In this document: positions 1 through 11,133 of the stretch, piece after piece
How positions within the stretch are numbered: the stretch's first letter is position 1
Layout: each line of letters opens with the position of its first letter
DNA from: Fasciola hepatica
Lineage: Eukaryota > Platyhelminthes > Trematoda > Plagiorchiida > Fasciolidae
Length of the DNA stretch: 64,000 nt
Assembly (NCBI GenBank): GCA_948099385.1
Contig: CANUEZ040000159.1
Location: 4,916,501-4,980,500, forward strand
Reading direction: 5' to 3'
Notes under the pieces: model-generated
Told to the model about the DNA's origin: nothing
Databases searched by the model: none
The model's input: only the letters and a program-made list of their open reading frames with translations
Program-made: the position numbers and the translations under genes

Positions 1-1209
1 CAATGGACAAAATCAACAAACGATGGGCAAAATGGACTGACGGCTGGTGAACGATGGGCTTCAATAAGCCATTGCTAAATGGGCTAATGCTGGGCAGAAC
101 GTTTTGTTGTGTTGTAGTGACATTCAGCCTTGCTTATTTGTTTAACACACATCATGGCTTATCTGAACTCGCGCAGCCAAACGCGGTAGCCACTTGAACA
201 TTGCCCGTGCAAGCTACACGCACGCTTCCCCAACATACACTAACCACTCTCCCCTACCTGTAGTGTTATTCTTTTCATGGGTTGTGGGAAACATTGCTCT
301 GGTGATCGTGGTGGCGTATTGCAGAGTATCACTGTAACACAGGTGGTCCATGCGTAATGGGAAGGACTAGCGAACGTACGTAATAAGGAAATAGCTTGAT
401 AAGGTTTAACCAACCTTACAGTATTCATTGGGAAGACCTATAGTGGTTTTTTATGAAACTTTAAGAATATTACAAATGTACTCGTAGTAATCTAGAATAA
501 AATAAGAAACTATGAAACGGGAATCGGGGAAGTGAAAAGTAGAAGAGGGGCACCCACTTGTAAAAAGAACCGACAATGGGCTGAGCTTATCTGGGCCTTG
601 GTAGCGGTGCGCGATGTGTTCAATGGAACTGCCCATCATATACCTATCCGGGGCTCAGATGGGCCCCATTTGAGCGTGGTGCATGGGTATCAAGGAACGT
701 CGAAATTTTTATTTAGTAGCATCTCTAGCGACATTTTCCATAGTATCTATATTTTTTTTAACAAGCAAATTTACCAAAAATATCAATATCGGGTCAGTTC
801 CACGCCCTACAAACGGCAGTCCCTTCCAAAAGACTGCTAGATTAGATCCGCGCTACCGTTTCTTGGGATTCTTCCCTCCCCCACAGCTGATACATAAACG
901 AGTTGCGCGAAATATTTGAAAGTTGCAGCACAACGAGAGCCCTCAGAGCTCACCGTGCAATGAACTGAACATCTATTTAATCAAGCCCCAAGTCCTGTGA
1001 CCTGACCCCACCATCAGCCGAAAGGTTTCACACGTTGGTGGGCGCATGGGAAAATTAGCAAGCAAAACGCTTTTGAACATGAGTTTATCTATTTCATACC
1101 ATACAAGAAACAAGCGAATAAAACAGATTAAAATAAAACACGAGAACTCACTGACGGCGGCAGCCGCGGAGGCAACAGCACGGGCACCTGCGGGCGGGAA
1201 CGTAAGCGC
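1..1209. other. Intergenic or old repeat DNA, no recognised gene
   Basis: Only short overlapping reading frames without recognisable motifs are present on either strand. A GC-rich patch lies just before the LINE A tail (about 1155-1210). Nothing here could be tied to a family. Confidence 0.5.
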
Positions 1210-1220
1210 ACACCCAGCCG

Positions 1221-1261
1221 TCAGGTTAGGTCAGGTCAGTTCCGTTCAGTTCAGTTCAGTT
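1221..1261 (-). repeat. Pentamer-repeat 3' tail of LINE A
   Basis: Read on the minus strand this is a run of CTGAA and CTGAC units. Short-repeat 3' tails instead of poly(A) are typical of CR1-like LINEs. Similar tails are seen at 27187-27225 and 41362-41405. Confidence 0.7.
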
Positions 1262-1531
1262 TGCACGGAACAGGTAATGGCCACTGCCAATCGAGCGTCC
1301 AGAATTCCTTCGATGGTATGCACACCAGTTATGCACCCACCACTGCCGAGTGTATTTCGTCCAACCCCGCTAAAAGTGAAAGGAAAATGGAAAACATCAT
1401 CGCTCATTAACTGCGAGAGACAATATGCGTCTTGAGCGTTCACTGAGACAGCATGCAATGAGCTAAGAGGTCGAATAAAACATACTCCAGAAGGACCACA
1501 GTGTTGCGCGTCATCCATCTGGTTGATATAC

Positions 1532-3119
1532 TCAAGGTTTACTACGAGGAAATATCTCGTACCACTTGCGATCAATGGCACCTTTGAAGGACTGGACAGT
1601 CTGCAGATCTATCATTACGCCAGGTAGACCGTTCCAACTGTTCACAAACCTGTTGCTGAGGGAGTGCGATCTAGCCATCGGCCTAGCTCGGGCTTTTACC
1701 AACTTCTTTTCATGTCCCCTTGTTCTGGAATCTACGGCCACTTGGAATAGACTATCTGGTCTAAGGCCAGAAAAGCCCTTCCTTACGTTGAACGTTTCTA
1801 TGAGATCCCCTCGACTTCTCCTCCTTTACAACGAGGAAAGCTTCATGTCACAGAGTCTCTGCTCATACGTCCTACCCCTCTGCCCTTCAACCACTCGCGT
1901 GGCTAGACTTTGGGCTTTCTCTAGGCAGGAGGCGTTCTTTTTGTAGAAGGGTGACCAAGCCTGCACGCTACCATCTAAGTGAGGTCGTACTACAGCCGTT
2001 TAAATAGATACGGATACCTCCGGCTGCCGGCAAGACAAAGCCGATCTCAGCCTAAAGAGCTCCCAACGAGCCTTTTGCGCAGCAGCGTTGCACTGCTCCG
2101 ACCATTTGAATTCAATGTACATGATGACTCCAAGGTCTCTAGCCTTGCTGACTGCCTCTATGGTGAGCAGCCATTGATCATGAGCGACAGTTAGGCTCTC
2201 TGTTGCCTTTGACAACAAATGGCTTTTATCAGCCTTCATAGGTAAGTCCCATTTGTAGGCCCAGTCCAGGACGGTACCTATTTCCCTGCCCAATTCCTCC
2301 CTACCCTCAGATCCCACAATCTTCACATCATCCCCATAAATGAAGCTGGGTCATTGAGAGCGGATGCCAAGTCATTAATAAATAACAAGAATAGGACAGG
2401 GCCTAGGAGGGATCCTTGAGGTACGCCGCTGGTGACGTTCACCAAACTGGAGCACCTGTCCCTCACTCTGACGTAAAAATTCCTGTGGGAGATGAAGTCC
2501 TCCAGCCACCTAAATACTGGCCTACCTATACCGAACGTCTCCATTTTGCATAGCAAAAGACGATGATTAACGGAGTCGAACGCCTTGCTAAAGTCCTTAC
2601 CTTCGTCCAGTCGTCGAGTAACTTCACCTAAGAAGCACAGGAGATTGGTCAGACAGGATCTCTTTTTCAGAAATCCATGCTGCGCCGGGCTTAACGTGGA
2701 GTGCTCCAGTAAGTGCTGGCAGATGTGGGTACGGATGATCTTCTCCAGGACTTTACGTAGGATGCTAGTTAGGCTTACCGGCCTGTAGTTCTGCGCAGCC
2801 GACTTAGGCCCACTCTTATGTATTTCCACGACTGCCGCAACTTTCCGGTCCTGAGGCAGCTTACTCTGGTCCAACGTGGACCTGCACAGCATGCTTACCG
2901 ATGGAACTATGATATCCGCCATCGGCTTGATGACAGCTGGAAGAATGCCATCTGGGCCCGCTGACTTGTGGCTGTTTAATTCCTGTAGGTACTTACGCAC
3001 GCTTTCCTCTGAGAGGTTTAGCTCCTTTAACTGCGGAGAATGATGCACCAGAGCCAGATCTACTTGTACACCACTATCCATTCTATGTACACTACCAAAG
3101 TATTCCCCCAGGGCGCCTG
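1532..3119 (-). pseudogene. LINE A ORF2, reverse transcriptase half
   Basis: This is the C-terminal half of ORF2, which would copy element RNA into DNA at the nicked target. In the 2323-3081 frame the fingers-palm motifs are clear: SAGPDGI, NYRPVSLTSI, QHGFLKKRSC, DFSKAFDSVNHRLL and SGVPQGSLLGP. The catalytic box reads YGDD (2327-2338) in the next frame, so a one-base loss lies just before it, near 2345. About six or seven residues usually found between RLDEGK and DFSKAFD seem to be missing, which suggests a small in-frame deletion. The thumb and C-terminus continue to 1532 through several frames (RRRSRGDLI, LSNRFVNSWNGLPG). The upper end is the BEL insertion site. The same reading frame continues beyond the insert at 9818. 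Confidence 0.88.
3115..3119. repeat. Target-site duplication of the BEL element, left copy
   Basis: GCCTG directly precedes the 5' LTR, and the same five bases directly follow the 3' LTR at 9813-9817. A five-base duplication is normal for BEL/Pao integrases. Confidence 0.92.
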
Positions 3120-3496
3120 TGTAACAGCCGGTCGTGGAAAATCCCCCTTTTTCCCTCGCGACTCAGTGTTTTTCCCAACATCACTCATTTCCATACACTA
3201 TTGACTTGTCTTTACGAACTGGTTGTTTTTCTGGACCAATTGTTGTTTGTTCGCGCCCAGAGCGCTACTTTGGCACATCCTTGTTCAGGACCTGCGTGAC
3301 GCATGTGCTGTCTGCTTACACGCTGCTATTCGGTTTCTCGTTGTTGAGTCCTTGTGATCGTATTATTCAGGTTTGTATATTGTTTATATCATTGTTTATT
3401 GTAATAATCTAGTATCGTAGAATATCACGGATAATCGTCTTTTGATTTCGGGATCCGTTGCGAATTTGGCTACGCATTGCTCAAACGTTCGTAACA
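3120..3496 (+). repeat. 5' LTR of BEL element
   Basis: The LTR starts TGTAACAG and ends CGTAACA, giving the TGT...ACA ends expected of an LTR. It matches 9436-9812 at all but one position (A at 3388, G at 9704). It should contain the promoter and polyadenylation signal, but no clear TATA box was seen. The 92-codon open frame inside it is not a gene. Confidence 0.95.
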
Positions 3497-3514
3497 ATAC
3501 TCAATAGATCAATT

Positions 3515-3532
3515 TGGAACGAGGAAAAACAC
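3515..3532 (+). promoter_or_regulatory. Candidate primer binding site
   Basis: A TGG-starting stretch (TGGAACGAGG onward) lies 18 bases after the LTR. TGG would pair with a tRNA CCA end. The gap is longer than usual and no tRNA match was checked, so this is tentative. Confidence 0.25.
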
Positions 3533-3537
3533 GCAAA

Positions 3538-4860
3538 ATGCCAAGAAAAGGATCAAAAGCAGTCAAATCCGGACAGGAAGTAATACGGCAAGTCTCTGGG
3601 GAGGTTTTGGGTACATTTGATTCTTTAGTTAATGCTAGATCGCCTAGTCCTGTCAGTGCTAGTTCATGTGTTATCGAGAACAATATTGATCGTAAGGATG
3701 TCGATTTATATAAGCTGAGAATACTAGAACTAGAGCAACAGTTACTATCGGATAGACTACAGGCGCAGGAAGCAGAGAAGAAGTGTACACAGAAAGAGCG
3801 AGAGCATGAGACCAGTGACTTCGACACTTCCGATAGATTAGGGTGCAATAAGGTAGGGAACCCCACGCCGGTCGCCGACTACAAACCACCATCGATCGAT
3901 CTGCCTAGAGTGGAGTTAACGGTTTTCGACGGGCGAGCTGAGCAATACTGCAAGTTTGTCAAGCAGTTCGAGACGTTCGTTGAAAATAAGGTAACCGACC
4001 CTGGGCAAAGGCTTCTCTACCTTACTCACTTCTGCCGAGGCCGAGCAAGAGAATCTATCGACGGGTGCACCATGCTCGACTAAGAACAAGGCTACACAAG
4101 GGCAAGGAAGATTTTGAGGGACTTGTTTGGCCAACCTTTCAAAGTAGCCCGTAACCTAATAGAGGGCTTGATGGTAGAGGCAAAGAGAACCAAGAGCGAC
4201 GTCTACACCATGATCGACCTGGTGATCAAGATGCAAAACTGCTCAATAGCCCTCGACCATTTAGGTTACAGGGCTGACCTAGACGCCATGCACACTTTGG
4301 AAGGCATAGTCCGTCACCTCTCTCCCGAACTACAGGGTCGGTGGGCGGAAGAAGCAGAACGGATAAGCCGAAGCGACAGAGAAGCCAACTTCGAAGACCT
4401 GACCGAATACTTGGACAGGCAAACGAAGATAGCTGACAGCAGATTCGACCGACTCATCCGGGACAGCAACCGAGCAAACAAGCCCAGTACTAGCCAAGTC
4501 CAAACCCTTGTACGGGAACATCCAAAGTACCAGCCTTGGACCAATACACACGTCATTTCACGAGATGCTACGGCGCAACCAAATTGCAGATACTGTGGTG
4601 CTAGCCATGGCCTACCAGAATGCCCCAAGTTCGGCAACGCCACAATAGACGAACGGTGGGGAATGGCGAGGATGGCAGGAGCATGTTTTATCTGTCTCAA
4701 CACCACGCACCGGGCAGCAGCCTGTAGGACAAGGAATCGATGTGGTTACGAGGGCTGCACGGGCAGATACCATCGGCTGCTGCATCAGGCGAGAGTAACC
4801 ATATCCAAGGCGAGTGCCAAGCCCAGCGTGATTTGTTCAACTTCACAATCTGCCAGTAAA
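3538..4860 (+). pseudogene. BEL gag region with zinc knuckles, one premature stop
   Basis: The first ATG of the long frame is at 3538, 42 bases after the LTR. The N-terminal part is basic and then coiled-coil-like (residues rich in L, E, Q), as in BEL Gag. A conserved Gag patch follows (GYTRARKILRDLFGQPF at about 4087-4137). Two Cys/His clusters lie near 4583-4623 (CRYCGASHGLPEC) and 4684-4725 (CFICLNTTHRAAAC) and resemble RNA-binding zinc knuckles. A single TAA at 4081-4083 interrupts the frame just before the conserved patch. The frame is otherwise unchanged on both sides. Gag would form the particle that packages element RNA. Confidence 0.88.
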
Positions 4861-7162
4861 CCAGTACGTTTAGGCGTAGTGGCCGTGGGAGTAGTGACCC
4901 CAACTGGGATAGTCAAGGCGTTGGCTTTCGTTGATAGTGGATCCGACACCACTTTAGTGAAAGAGCGGTTTGCCGACAAACACCAACTGGCTAAAGGTGC
5001 GACGTCGTTAGCAGTGAGCACGGTGGGCGGAACACAGGTAATGACTGCCGGTAGATTAAGGCTGCAACTCATCTCTCTAGACACTAACGAGGAAATTGAA
5101 CCAACGGAGGCATTCACGTTAGCGGATCTCCCCATGCGAGCACCAAGGTCGGTGAACGCAATATTGACTCGGTGGCCCCACCTGCGGGATGTAACCGTTG
5201 TAGACTGGGAAGATGATGAAGTGGATCTCCTCATCGGCTGCGACGTGCCAGAGGCGCATTGGGTGCTTGACCAGAGAGTGGGCGACCGCCAGGCACCTTA
5301 TGCCGTACGCACGGCCCTGGGATGGATGTTATACGGTCCAGTAGGGGTACGCGGTTCCGTGAATTACTTATCCGCCGAAACGGACCGCATAGAGTATCAT
5401 CTGCAACGGCTGTATGAAAAGGAGTTTCATGACAATGGAGACGAAAGACCGACGTTGTCTCAAGAGGATCACTTCGCTCTACAAACGGTGCGGCAATGCA
5501 CTAGAGGCCTCAAAAAACAGTTCGAGGTTCCCCTCCCATGGCGCACACCGGACGACCCGTGGACTGACAACAGAAATTATATTCTCCAACGAGTACTACG
5601 ACTAAAAGAACGCTTCATTCGAGACCAGAATCTGTGGGAACGATACGCGGATTTGATGAAGCGAAACGAGACCCTCGGTTACGTTGAAAAGGTGCCTGTT
5701 GACACCGACAGCAAAAGGGGTATCTGGTATCTGCCTCACCATCCGGTTATCAACCCCAAGAAACCCAATAAACTGCGGGTGGTTTTCGACTGTGCGGCCA
5801 AGTTCCAGGGCAAGTCGTTAAACGATCGCCTACTACAAGGGCCTGACTGGACCACACCACTGATCGATGTTTTGTGCCTTTTCAGAGTGGGTAAAGTGGC
5901 TTTGTCTGCTGACATTAGGGAAATGTTCCATCAGGTGAAGATTCCGGTAGGAGAACGAGATGCTTTGCGTTTCCTGTGGTGGGAAGGGAGCGACCGGGAC
6001 AACGCAGTGGTGAATTATAGGATGACCGTCCACCCCTTCGGAGCCATATCGTCACCATTTTGTGCGAACTACGCCCTCCGAGAATCAGCGAACAAACATG
6101 GCGATCTAGTACATCGGACGGTGGTAGAAAGCGTCAGCAGGAACTTCTACGTCGACGACTACCTTGGGTCATTCGATGATGTGGAATCAGCTCTAGAGCA
6201 GTTCAGGGGTCTGACGAGATTGCTGGAAGAGGGCGGCTTCCATCTAACTAAATGGATGTCGAACGCTTCAGAAGTGCTGAAGGTCATCCCGTATCACGAA
6301 AAGGCCGAAAGGGTAAGAGATTTGGACGGCTCTCCACTTCCTATCGAGCGCACCTTAGGGATACAATGGGACGCGGAAACGGACGATTTTGTTTTCGAAC
6401 CAAACGTTCCCGAGCTGCCAATAACCCGTCGTGGCATACTATCTGCCGTCTCAAGTTTGTTCGACCCGCTCGGTTTCGTCTCACCGTGGCTGCTACCCGG
6501 AAAGATCTTGCTGCAGCGGCTGTGCCGTAAGAAAGTTGATTGGGACCAGTCACTGGACCGAGGGAACCGGCTGGACTGGGAGGAATTTTTGAACACCTTG
6601 AAGAAATTAGGGGACATAAGAATCCCACGATGTTTGACTCCTGGCCATACGACATGGACTGGAGAACTACATGCCTTTTCCGATGCATCCGAAGTCGGTT
6701 ATGGAGTTGTGGTGTACGGACAATGGTGCGCAGGAGATGGACAATATACCACGAGGATCCTGTTCGCCAAAGCCCGCGTTGCTCCACTGAAGTTGGTCTC
6801 AATCCCACGCCTTGAACTCAGCGCAGCCGTGTTGGCAGTCAGGGTGGTGCAAGCTGTGAAGAGATGTTTCGATCTCTACATTTGGTCGGTGAGCTTCTGG
6901 ACGGATTCAACGATAGTACTTTACTATATCAACAACGTCCGGAGCCGGTTTAGTACTTTCGTTGCTAACCGGCTCACGATTATCCACGATGAATCGGCCA
7001 CGCACCAGTGGAGTCATGTCAGGTCTGGCGATAATCCGGCCGACCTGTGCTCCCGAGGTGCGAACAACTTCAGGCAACTGGACGCGTGGACGAGAGGGCC
7101 GAACTTCCTGCAATTGCCCAAACAGGACTGGCCCGTGTTCGTATTAAAACCCCCCTACGGAA
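4861..7162 (+). pseudogene. BEL pol: aspartic protease, reverse transcriptase and RNase H
   Basis: This continues the gag frame without a stop from 4084 to 7365. The protease has the active-site triad DSG at 4933-4941 (FVDSGSDTTLV). The reverse transcriptase begins near 5700 with LPHHPVINPKK and LRVVFDCAAKFQGKSLND, then SADIREMFHQV, and has the catalytic box YVDD at 6148-6159, with both aspartates intact. RNase H shows HAFSDASEVGYG (D at 6681) and FWTDSTIV near 6900. The true frame leaves this one around 7145-7160 at the run AAAACCCCCC; downstream homology continues in the next frame. One extra C, biological or from the assembly, would explain it. Confidence 0.92.
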
Positions 7163-8737
7163 GTGGAACTGGAGATCAAAGGCGTAGTGATAGCAACCAA
7201 CGTCGTCGAAGCGTCATCCATTCTATCAAGACTGGTCAGGTTTTCTTCCTGGATGAAGACGCTTCGTTCTCTAGTTTGGTTAACCAGGTTCAAGAGAAAT
7301 TTACTATTCATGAAAGGGCTACGGCCCTCAGGTCGGATACGGGTCGGCCCGATAGGTCCCGATGAGCTACAAGCGGCAGAGTACGATATTTTCAGAATGA
7401 TACAACGCGAGGCTTTCGCCCGAGAACTCATGGGGGCGGAAGAAGTGGGGCCGACCAATAAAGACATGCCATCTCCAAGGGGCGAGCTGAAGCGTTTAAA
7501 CCCCAAACTCATCGACGGACTGCTGCGGGTAGATGGTAGGCTGACCAACGCCCACCTGAACTTCGACACAAAGCATCCTATACTGCTGCCTGCGAGACAA
7601 CCTGTAGTAGAGCTAATGATTCAACACGTCCACGCCATGGAGGGACATGCCGGGGAAAGTCACGTGACGAGCGTCATCCGAAAGCGTCTTTGGTTGTTGA
7701 GAGGAAGAGAGACTGTAAAACGCGTAATCCGACGGTGTGTGCAATGCAGGAGACGCAATGCCATAGCAGGCAAACAACTCATGGCCCCACTACCAGAATG
7801 CAGGGTGACTACGGGCTGGTGGCCGTTCGGTGACACCGGGTTGGACTATTTCGGGCCCTTGTGGATCAAGTGCGGGAAGAGACTAGAAAAACGATATGGA
7901 TGTATCATGACGTGCATGAAATCACGTGCGGTACACCTAGAAGTCGCACATTCGATGACGACCGATTCGTTTCTACGGGCCTTGCAAAGATTTATCAACC
8001 GACGGGGCGTACCGGCCGATATATACTCAGATAATGGATCGAACTTTGTGGGCGCTCAACGGGAATTGCAGCGTTAACACAAGAACATAAACAGGGACGA
8101 ACTGCAGAATCGAACCGTGGACTACGGCATACGATGGCATTTCAACCCCCCACAGGCCAGCCACCGAGGCGGCATATGGGAACGCATGACCCGGTCCGCC
8201 AGACGGATATTGCTGTCAATCATGGAGCAGCAGCCGCCCGACGACGAGACGCTGAACACCGTCATGACTGAGGTGGAGCGAATCCTGAACAACCGCCCCC
8301 TGGTTCCAGTATTGAACGGCGACCCCACCCACTTGGCGCTCACCCCAAACGACTTATTGACGTTGAGGTCGAACGAGGGTTTTCAAGGGCCGGTAAACCT
8401 TCGTGGGAGATACCTCCACGGATGGAAGCAAGCGAACTATCTGGCCAAGGTCTTCTGGAGGCGATGGCTACGGGAGTACCTACCGGCTTTGCAGACTCGA
8501 CAGAAGTGGCTGGCCAAAACAAGACCATTCAAAGTTGGGGACGTGGTTATGATCGCCGACGAACGCGCACATTCCAGCGCTTGGTCTTTGGGAGTAGTTA
8601 CGGAAACCATCAAAAGCACTGACGGAATGATAAGAACGGTGAAGGTGAAGACAGCTAATGGAGTGCTCATTCGTGACATACGCAGTATTAACCTACTCGA
8701 GAGCGAAGACGGAGGAGCTGATAACCCTGAGGCCTAG
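7163..8737 (+). pseudogene. BEL pol: integrase and C-terminal DUF5641-like domain
   Basis: This frame picks up the pol homology after the C-run shift. The zinc-binding HHCC region lies at about 7626-7755 (HAMEGHAGESHV ... CVQCRRRN). Catalytic residues are visible: D at 7844 (GLDYFGPLW), D at 8030 (SDNGSNFVG) and E at 8180 (RGGIWERM). The D-E spacing is about 50 residues, longer than the retroviral 35 but usual for BEL/Pao to my knowledge. A TAA at 8075-8077 lies between the second D and the E; the same frame resumes and runs to 8737. The C-terminal block (LNNRPLVPV, YLHGWKQANYL, VGDVVMIADE) is the DUF5641-like domain of BEL integrases. A diverged copy of this block is at 59888-60425. Confidence 0.92.
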
Positions 8738-9435
8738 TAAACCTTTTTCACACCAGTAATCGAGGTGGATAAAGAAACACCATATATACCACACGGTCTC
8801 CGTCAAACACGTTAAGGTGCTCGCGGTCTTTTCGTTGACATTACAGAAGGTTCTTTCCGATAGGTGGTGATGAATGCGATTCCATTGTACATCCCGATAC
8901 ATACACGCATGCACGACGCACTCTACATCCCGTGAACCCATCAAACATGTGGCAGTGTTCGTTGATTTTGCTTTTTGTTGACGCTACCGAATGCCCCTTG
9001 CATATGTGGAAGTAGCGGAGCTCAGGTCACACACATGCTACATTTTACTCGTTTTCTTGCCACGCGGTCTTTTGTTGACATTGCAGAAAGTCCTCCTTTG
9101 ATGTGTAGTCATACCTGTGATTTCATTGTAACCCCGGCACACACACACACGCACTCACACACACACTCAAGCACATACATCCAGGACCGGACGGCCCCTT
9201 ACGAGGACAACGTCTGTGACCATTCACGCCCAACATCGGTCATTTGGTCTTGTGGAAGATGTAGACTAGCCTCCCGTCTATGTATCCAATGGATTAGGTG
9301 CGCCCAGTAGTAGAACGTTGACGACGAGCATTAGACGCGCGCACTGACAGCAGGGCCTAGGCAGGTAGGAAGAATCAGTACCTTTATACCGAACCTTTGA
9401 CTTTGCTAGGGATCCAGGACGATTTTGGTGGGCGG
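8738..9435 (+). other. BEL 3' non-coding region with a degenerate internal duplication
   Basis: About 700 bases without a gene lie between the pol stop and the 3' LTR. Two diverged copies of a roughly 95-base block are present at 8821-8918 and 9062-9160, about 241 bases apart. Both start CGCGGTCTTTT, continue GTTGACATT and CAGAA, and lead to an ATTCCATTGTA or TTTCATTGTA segment followed by CA-rich sequence. A CA-rich microsatellite lies at about 9139-9175. The stretch before the LTR is only weakly purine-rich (about 9426-9435), so the polypurine tract is unclear. Confidence 0.6.
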
Positions 9436-9812
9436 TGTAACAGCCGGTCGTGGAAAATCCCCCTTTTTCCCTCGCGACTCAGTGTTTTTCCCAACATCAC
9501 TCATTTCCATACACTATTGACTTGTCTTTACGAACTGGTTGTTTTTCTGGACCAATTGTTGTTTGTTCGCGCCCAGAGCGCTACTTTGGCACATCCTTGT
9601 TCAGGACCTGCGTGACGCATGTGCTGTCTGCTTACACGCTGCTATTCGGTTTCTCGTTGTTGAGTCCTTGTGATCGTATTATTCAGGTTTGTATATTGTT
9701 TATGTCATTGTTTATTGTAATAATCTAGTATCGTAGAATATCACGGATAATCGTCTTTTGATTTCGGGATCCGTTGCGAATTTGGCTACGCATTGCTCAA
9801 ACGTTCGTAACA
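9436..9812 (+). repeat. 3' LTR of BEL element
   Basis: 377 bases, identical to 3120-3496 apart from G at 9704 where the 5' copy has A at 3388. It is followed at once by GCCTG (9813-9817), the second copy of the target duplication. Confidence 0.95.
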
Positions 9813-11133
9813 GCCTGCTTTGCCCTGGTCATCAGTGGCATTACCATAGTCTCTAGCGGATAGCGGACCTACAAAATTTGTTGTTGAGCCCGTAGACTGT
9901 ACATAGCTGTAGAATTTTTTCGACTGTTGTCTTACAGACTGGGCCAACTTGAGATCACATTCCCGCTTGGAAGTTCTCAGAAGGCTTACAGTCTATTTTC
10001 TCAGCTTTGTATGGTGATTCCAGGCTAGCTGACTGACGGAAGCCTTGTACTGGTTCCAGCTGCGGTTTCTACGATTGATAGTTTTGCCTATGGCAGCCTT
10101 CCACCACATGGGTTTGTCCCCCCCGATCCTTCGTTTTAAGGGTGCGAACTCTTCCTGTAGGGCAATCAGGGATCCTTTTGTGGCCTGCCAGCGCTCCTCC
10201 ACAGTAGCCTCCTCTGTCGTGTCCCAGATCAAACCCATCGTCCTATTACGAAGCCTATCTATGTCCATACTACCGAAATGTCTGACCTGCCTTGAGGGTG
10301 CCCTGGGCTGCCGCACGCACAGGACGATCTTGATACACACGTGGTCACTGTTGCCCAGCGGTGCACAATAATGCAGCCCAGACACCGTTGGGGAGATTTG
10401 TTATTGTTACTTCCAGCGAGGATGGAACGCATCCAGTCCTATATCTGGTATTTTCCCTAACATGCTGGTGCAAAGCATTGGTATGCAGCCATTCTAGGTA
10501 GGTTTGCTCCTCCGATCCCGGCACGCAGACCTAAGCCACCCAGCCGATGTGCGGAAGATTGAAGTCACCCACTATGAGGGTCTTTTGTGCGTCCTTAACT
10601 GGTTCAGTCAAAGTCCGCAGTAAACAAACGTCCTCTTCGTGGTTAGTGCTTGGTGCCCTGTAGACATAGACAACACTAACCCCTCTGCCTAGAAGGATGA
10701 TCGTAAAGGCGCATAACTGGATATCGCGAGTGCACATCTTGGTCTGAGACTGAAGGTGGTTTGTACCCGACCTAACGAGGATGGCTAATCCACCACCAAG
10801 GCGATCTTGTTCTCGATCCTGCATATAGACTGCAAAACCGTTACTTAATAGGCCTGGCCCATGGTCTTCTTCAGAAATCCACTTTTCCGTGATGGCAACT
10901 ATTGACGCTTTCTGCTAGTCAGCGGTTTTTGCGAGTTCCGCCCATTTGTTTCTTGTACTACACACGTTAGTATATAACGCCGCGTTTGCTCCGTCGCCTA
11001 GGTGTCCCTTGTTATTCACTCCTGTCCGTTTCTCAGGCGCAAAGCCTGAGAGGATGATAAGTTTTTCTCTTCGGGTGTCCCCACTTGTGTGCATGACGCC
11101 GGCTGACGATCCAGAACTTCCGACTACTCCCAA
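9813..11133 (-). pseudogene. LINE A ORF2, APE-type endonuclease and linker
   Basis: This is the N-terminal half of LINE A ORF2, which would nick the target DNA. On the minus strand: LYTNVCSTRNKWAEL near 10950, AITEKWISEED (catalytic E) near 10880, LGGGLAILVRS, VVYVYRAPS, then VGDFNLPHIGW (GDFN box, about 10545-10575). An SSLEVTITN block follows and then NSDH at about 10350, the last APE motif. In-frame stops occur near 10915 and 10531, and the frame changes between the second stop and 10385. The linker to the reverse transcriptase (9813-9990) includes KKFYSYV. The ORF2 frame overlaps the end of ORF1 by a few bases in another frame, a common LINE arrangement. Confidence 0.85.

Larger units (their letters stand above)
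3120..9812 (+). mobile_element. Complete BEL/Pao LTR retrotransposon with a single-frame gag-pol, broken
   Basis: Two 377-bp LTRs flank one long gag-pol region on the plus strand. The domain order is gag with zinc knuckles, aspartic protease, reverse transcriptase (YVDD), RNase H, integrase and a C-terminal DUF5641-like domain, which is diagnostic of BEL/Pao. The LTRs differ at one base by eye, and the insertion has a perfect GCCTG duplication, so it is recent. The coding region nonetheless carries two in-frame TAA codons (4081 and 8075) and one frame change in a C run near 7150. The element sits antisense to LINE A. Remnants of related LTRs are at 12776 and 42037, and a related pol end is at 59888. 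Confidence 0.95.

Noticed and set aside
1246..1581. 111-codon minus-strand frame and the 92-codon frame at 17777-18055
   Set aside because: They are overlapping frames through the LINE A 3' UTR and its inverted copy, with no domain; their similarity reflects the shared repeat.
3134..3412. 92-codon frame repeated at 9450-9728
   Set aside because: Both lie inside the two LTRs of the BEL element; LTRs of this type are non-coding.
7100..7400. Programmed ribosomal frameshift in BEL pol
   Set aside because: BEL/Pao elements normally have one frame here, the shift lies between RNase H and integrase, and a six-base C run is a simple slip or error site. I keep it as a lesion.
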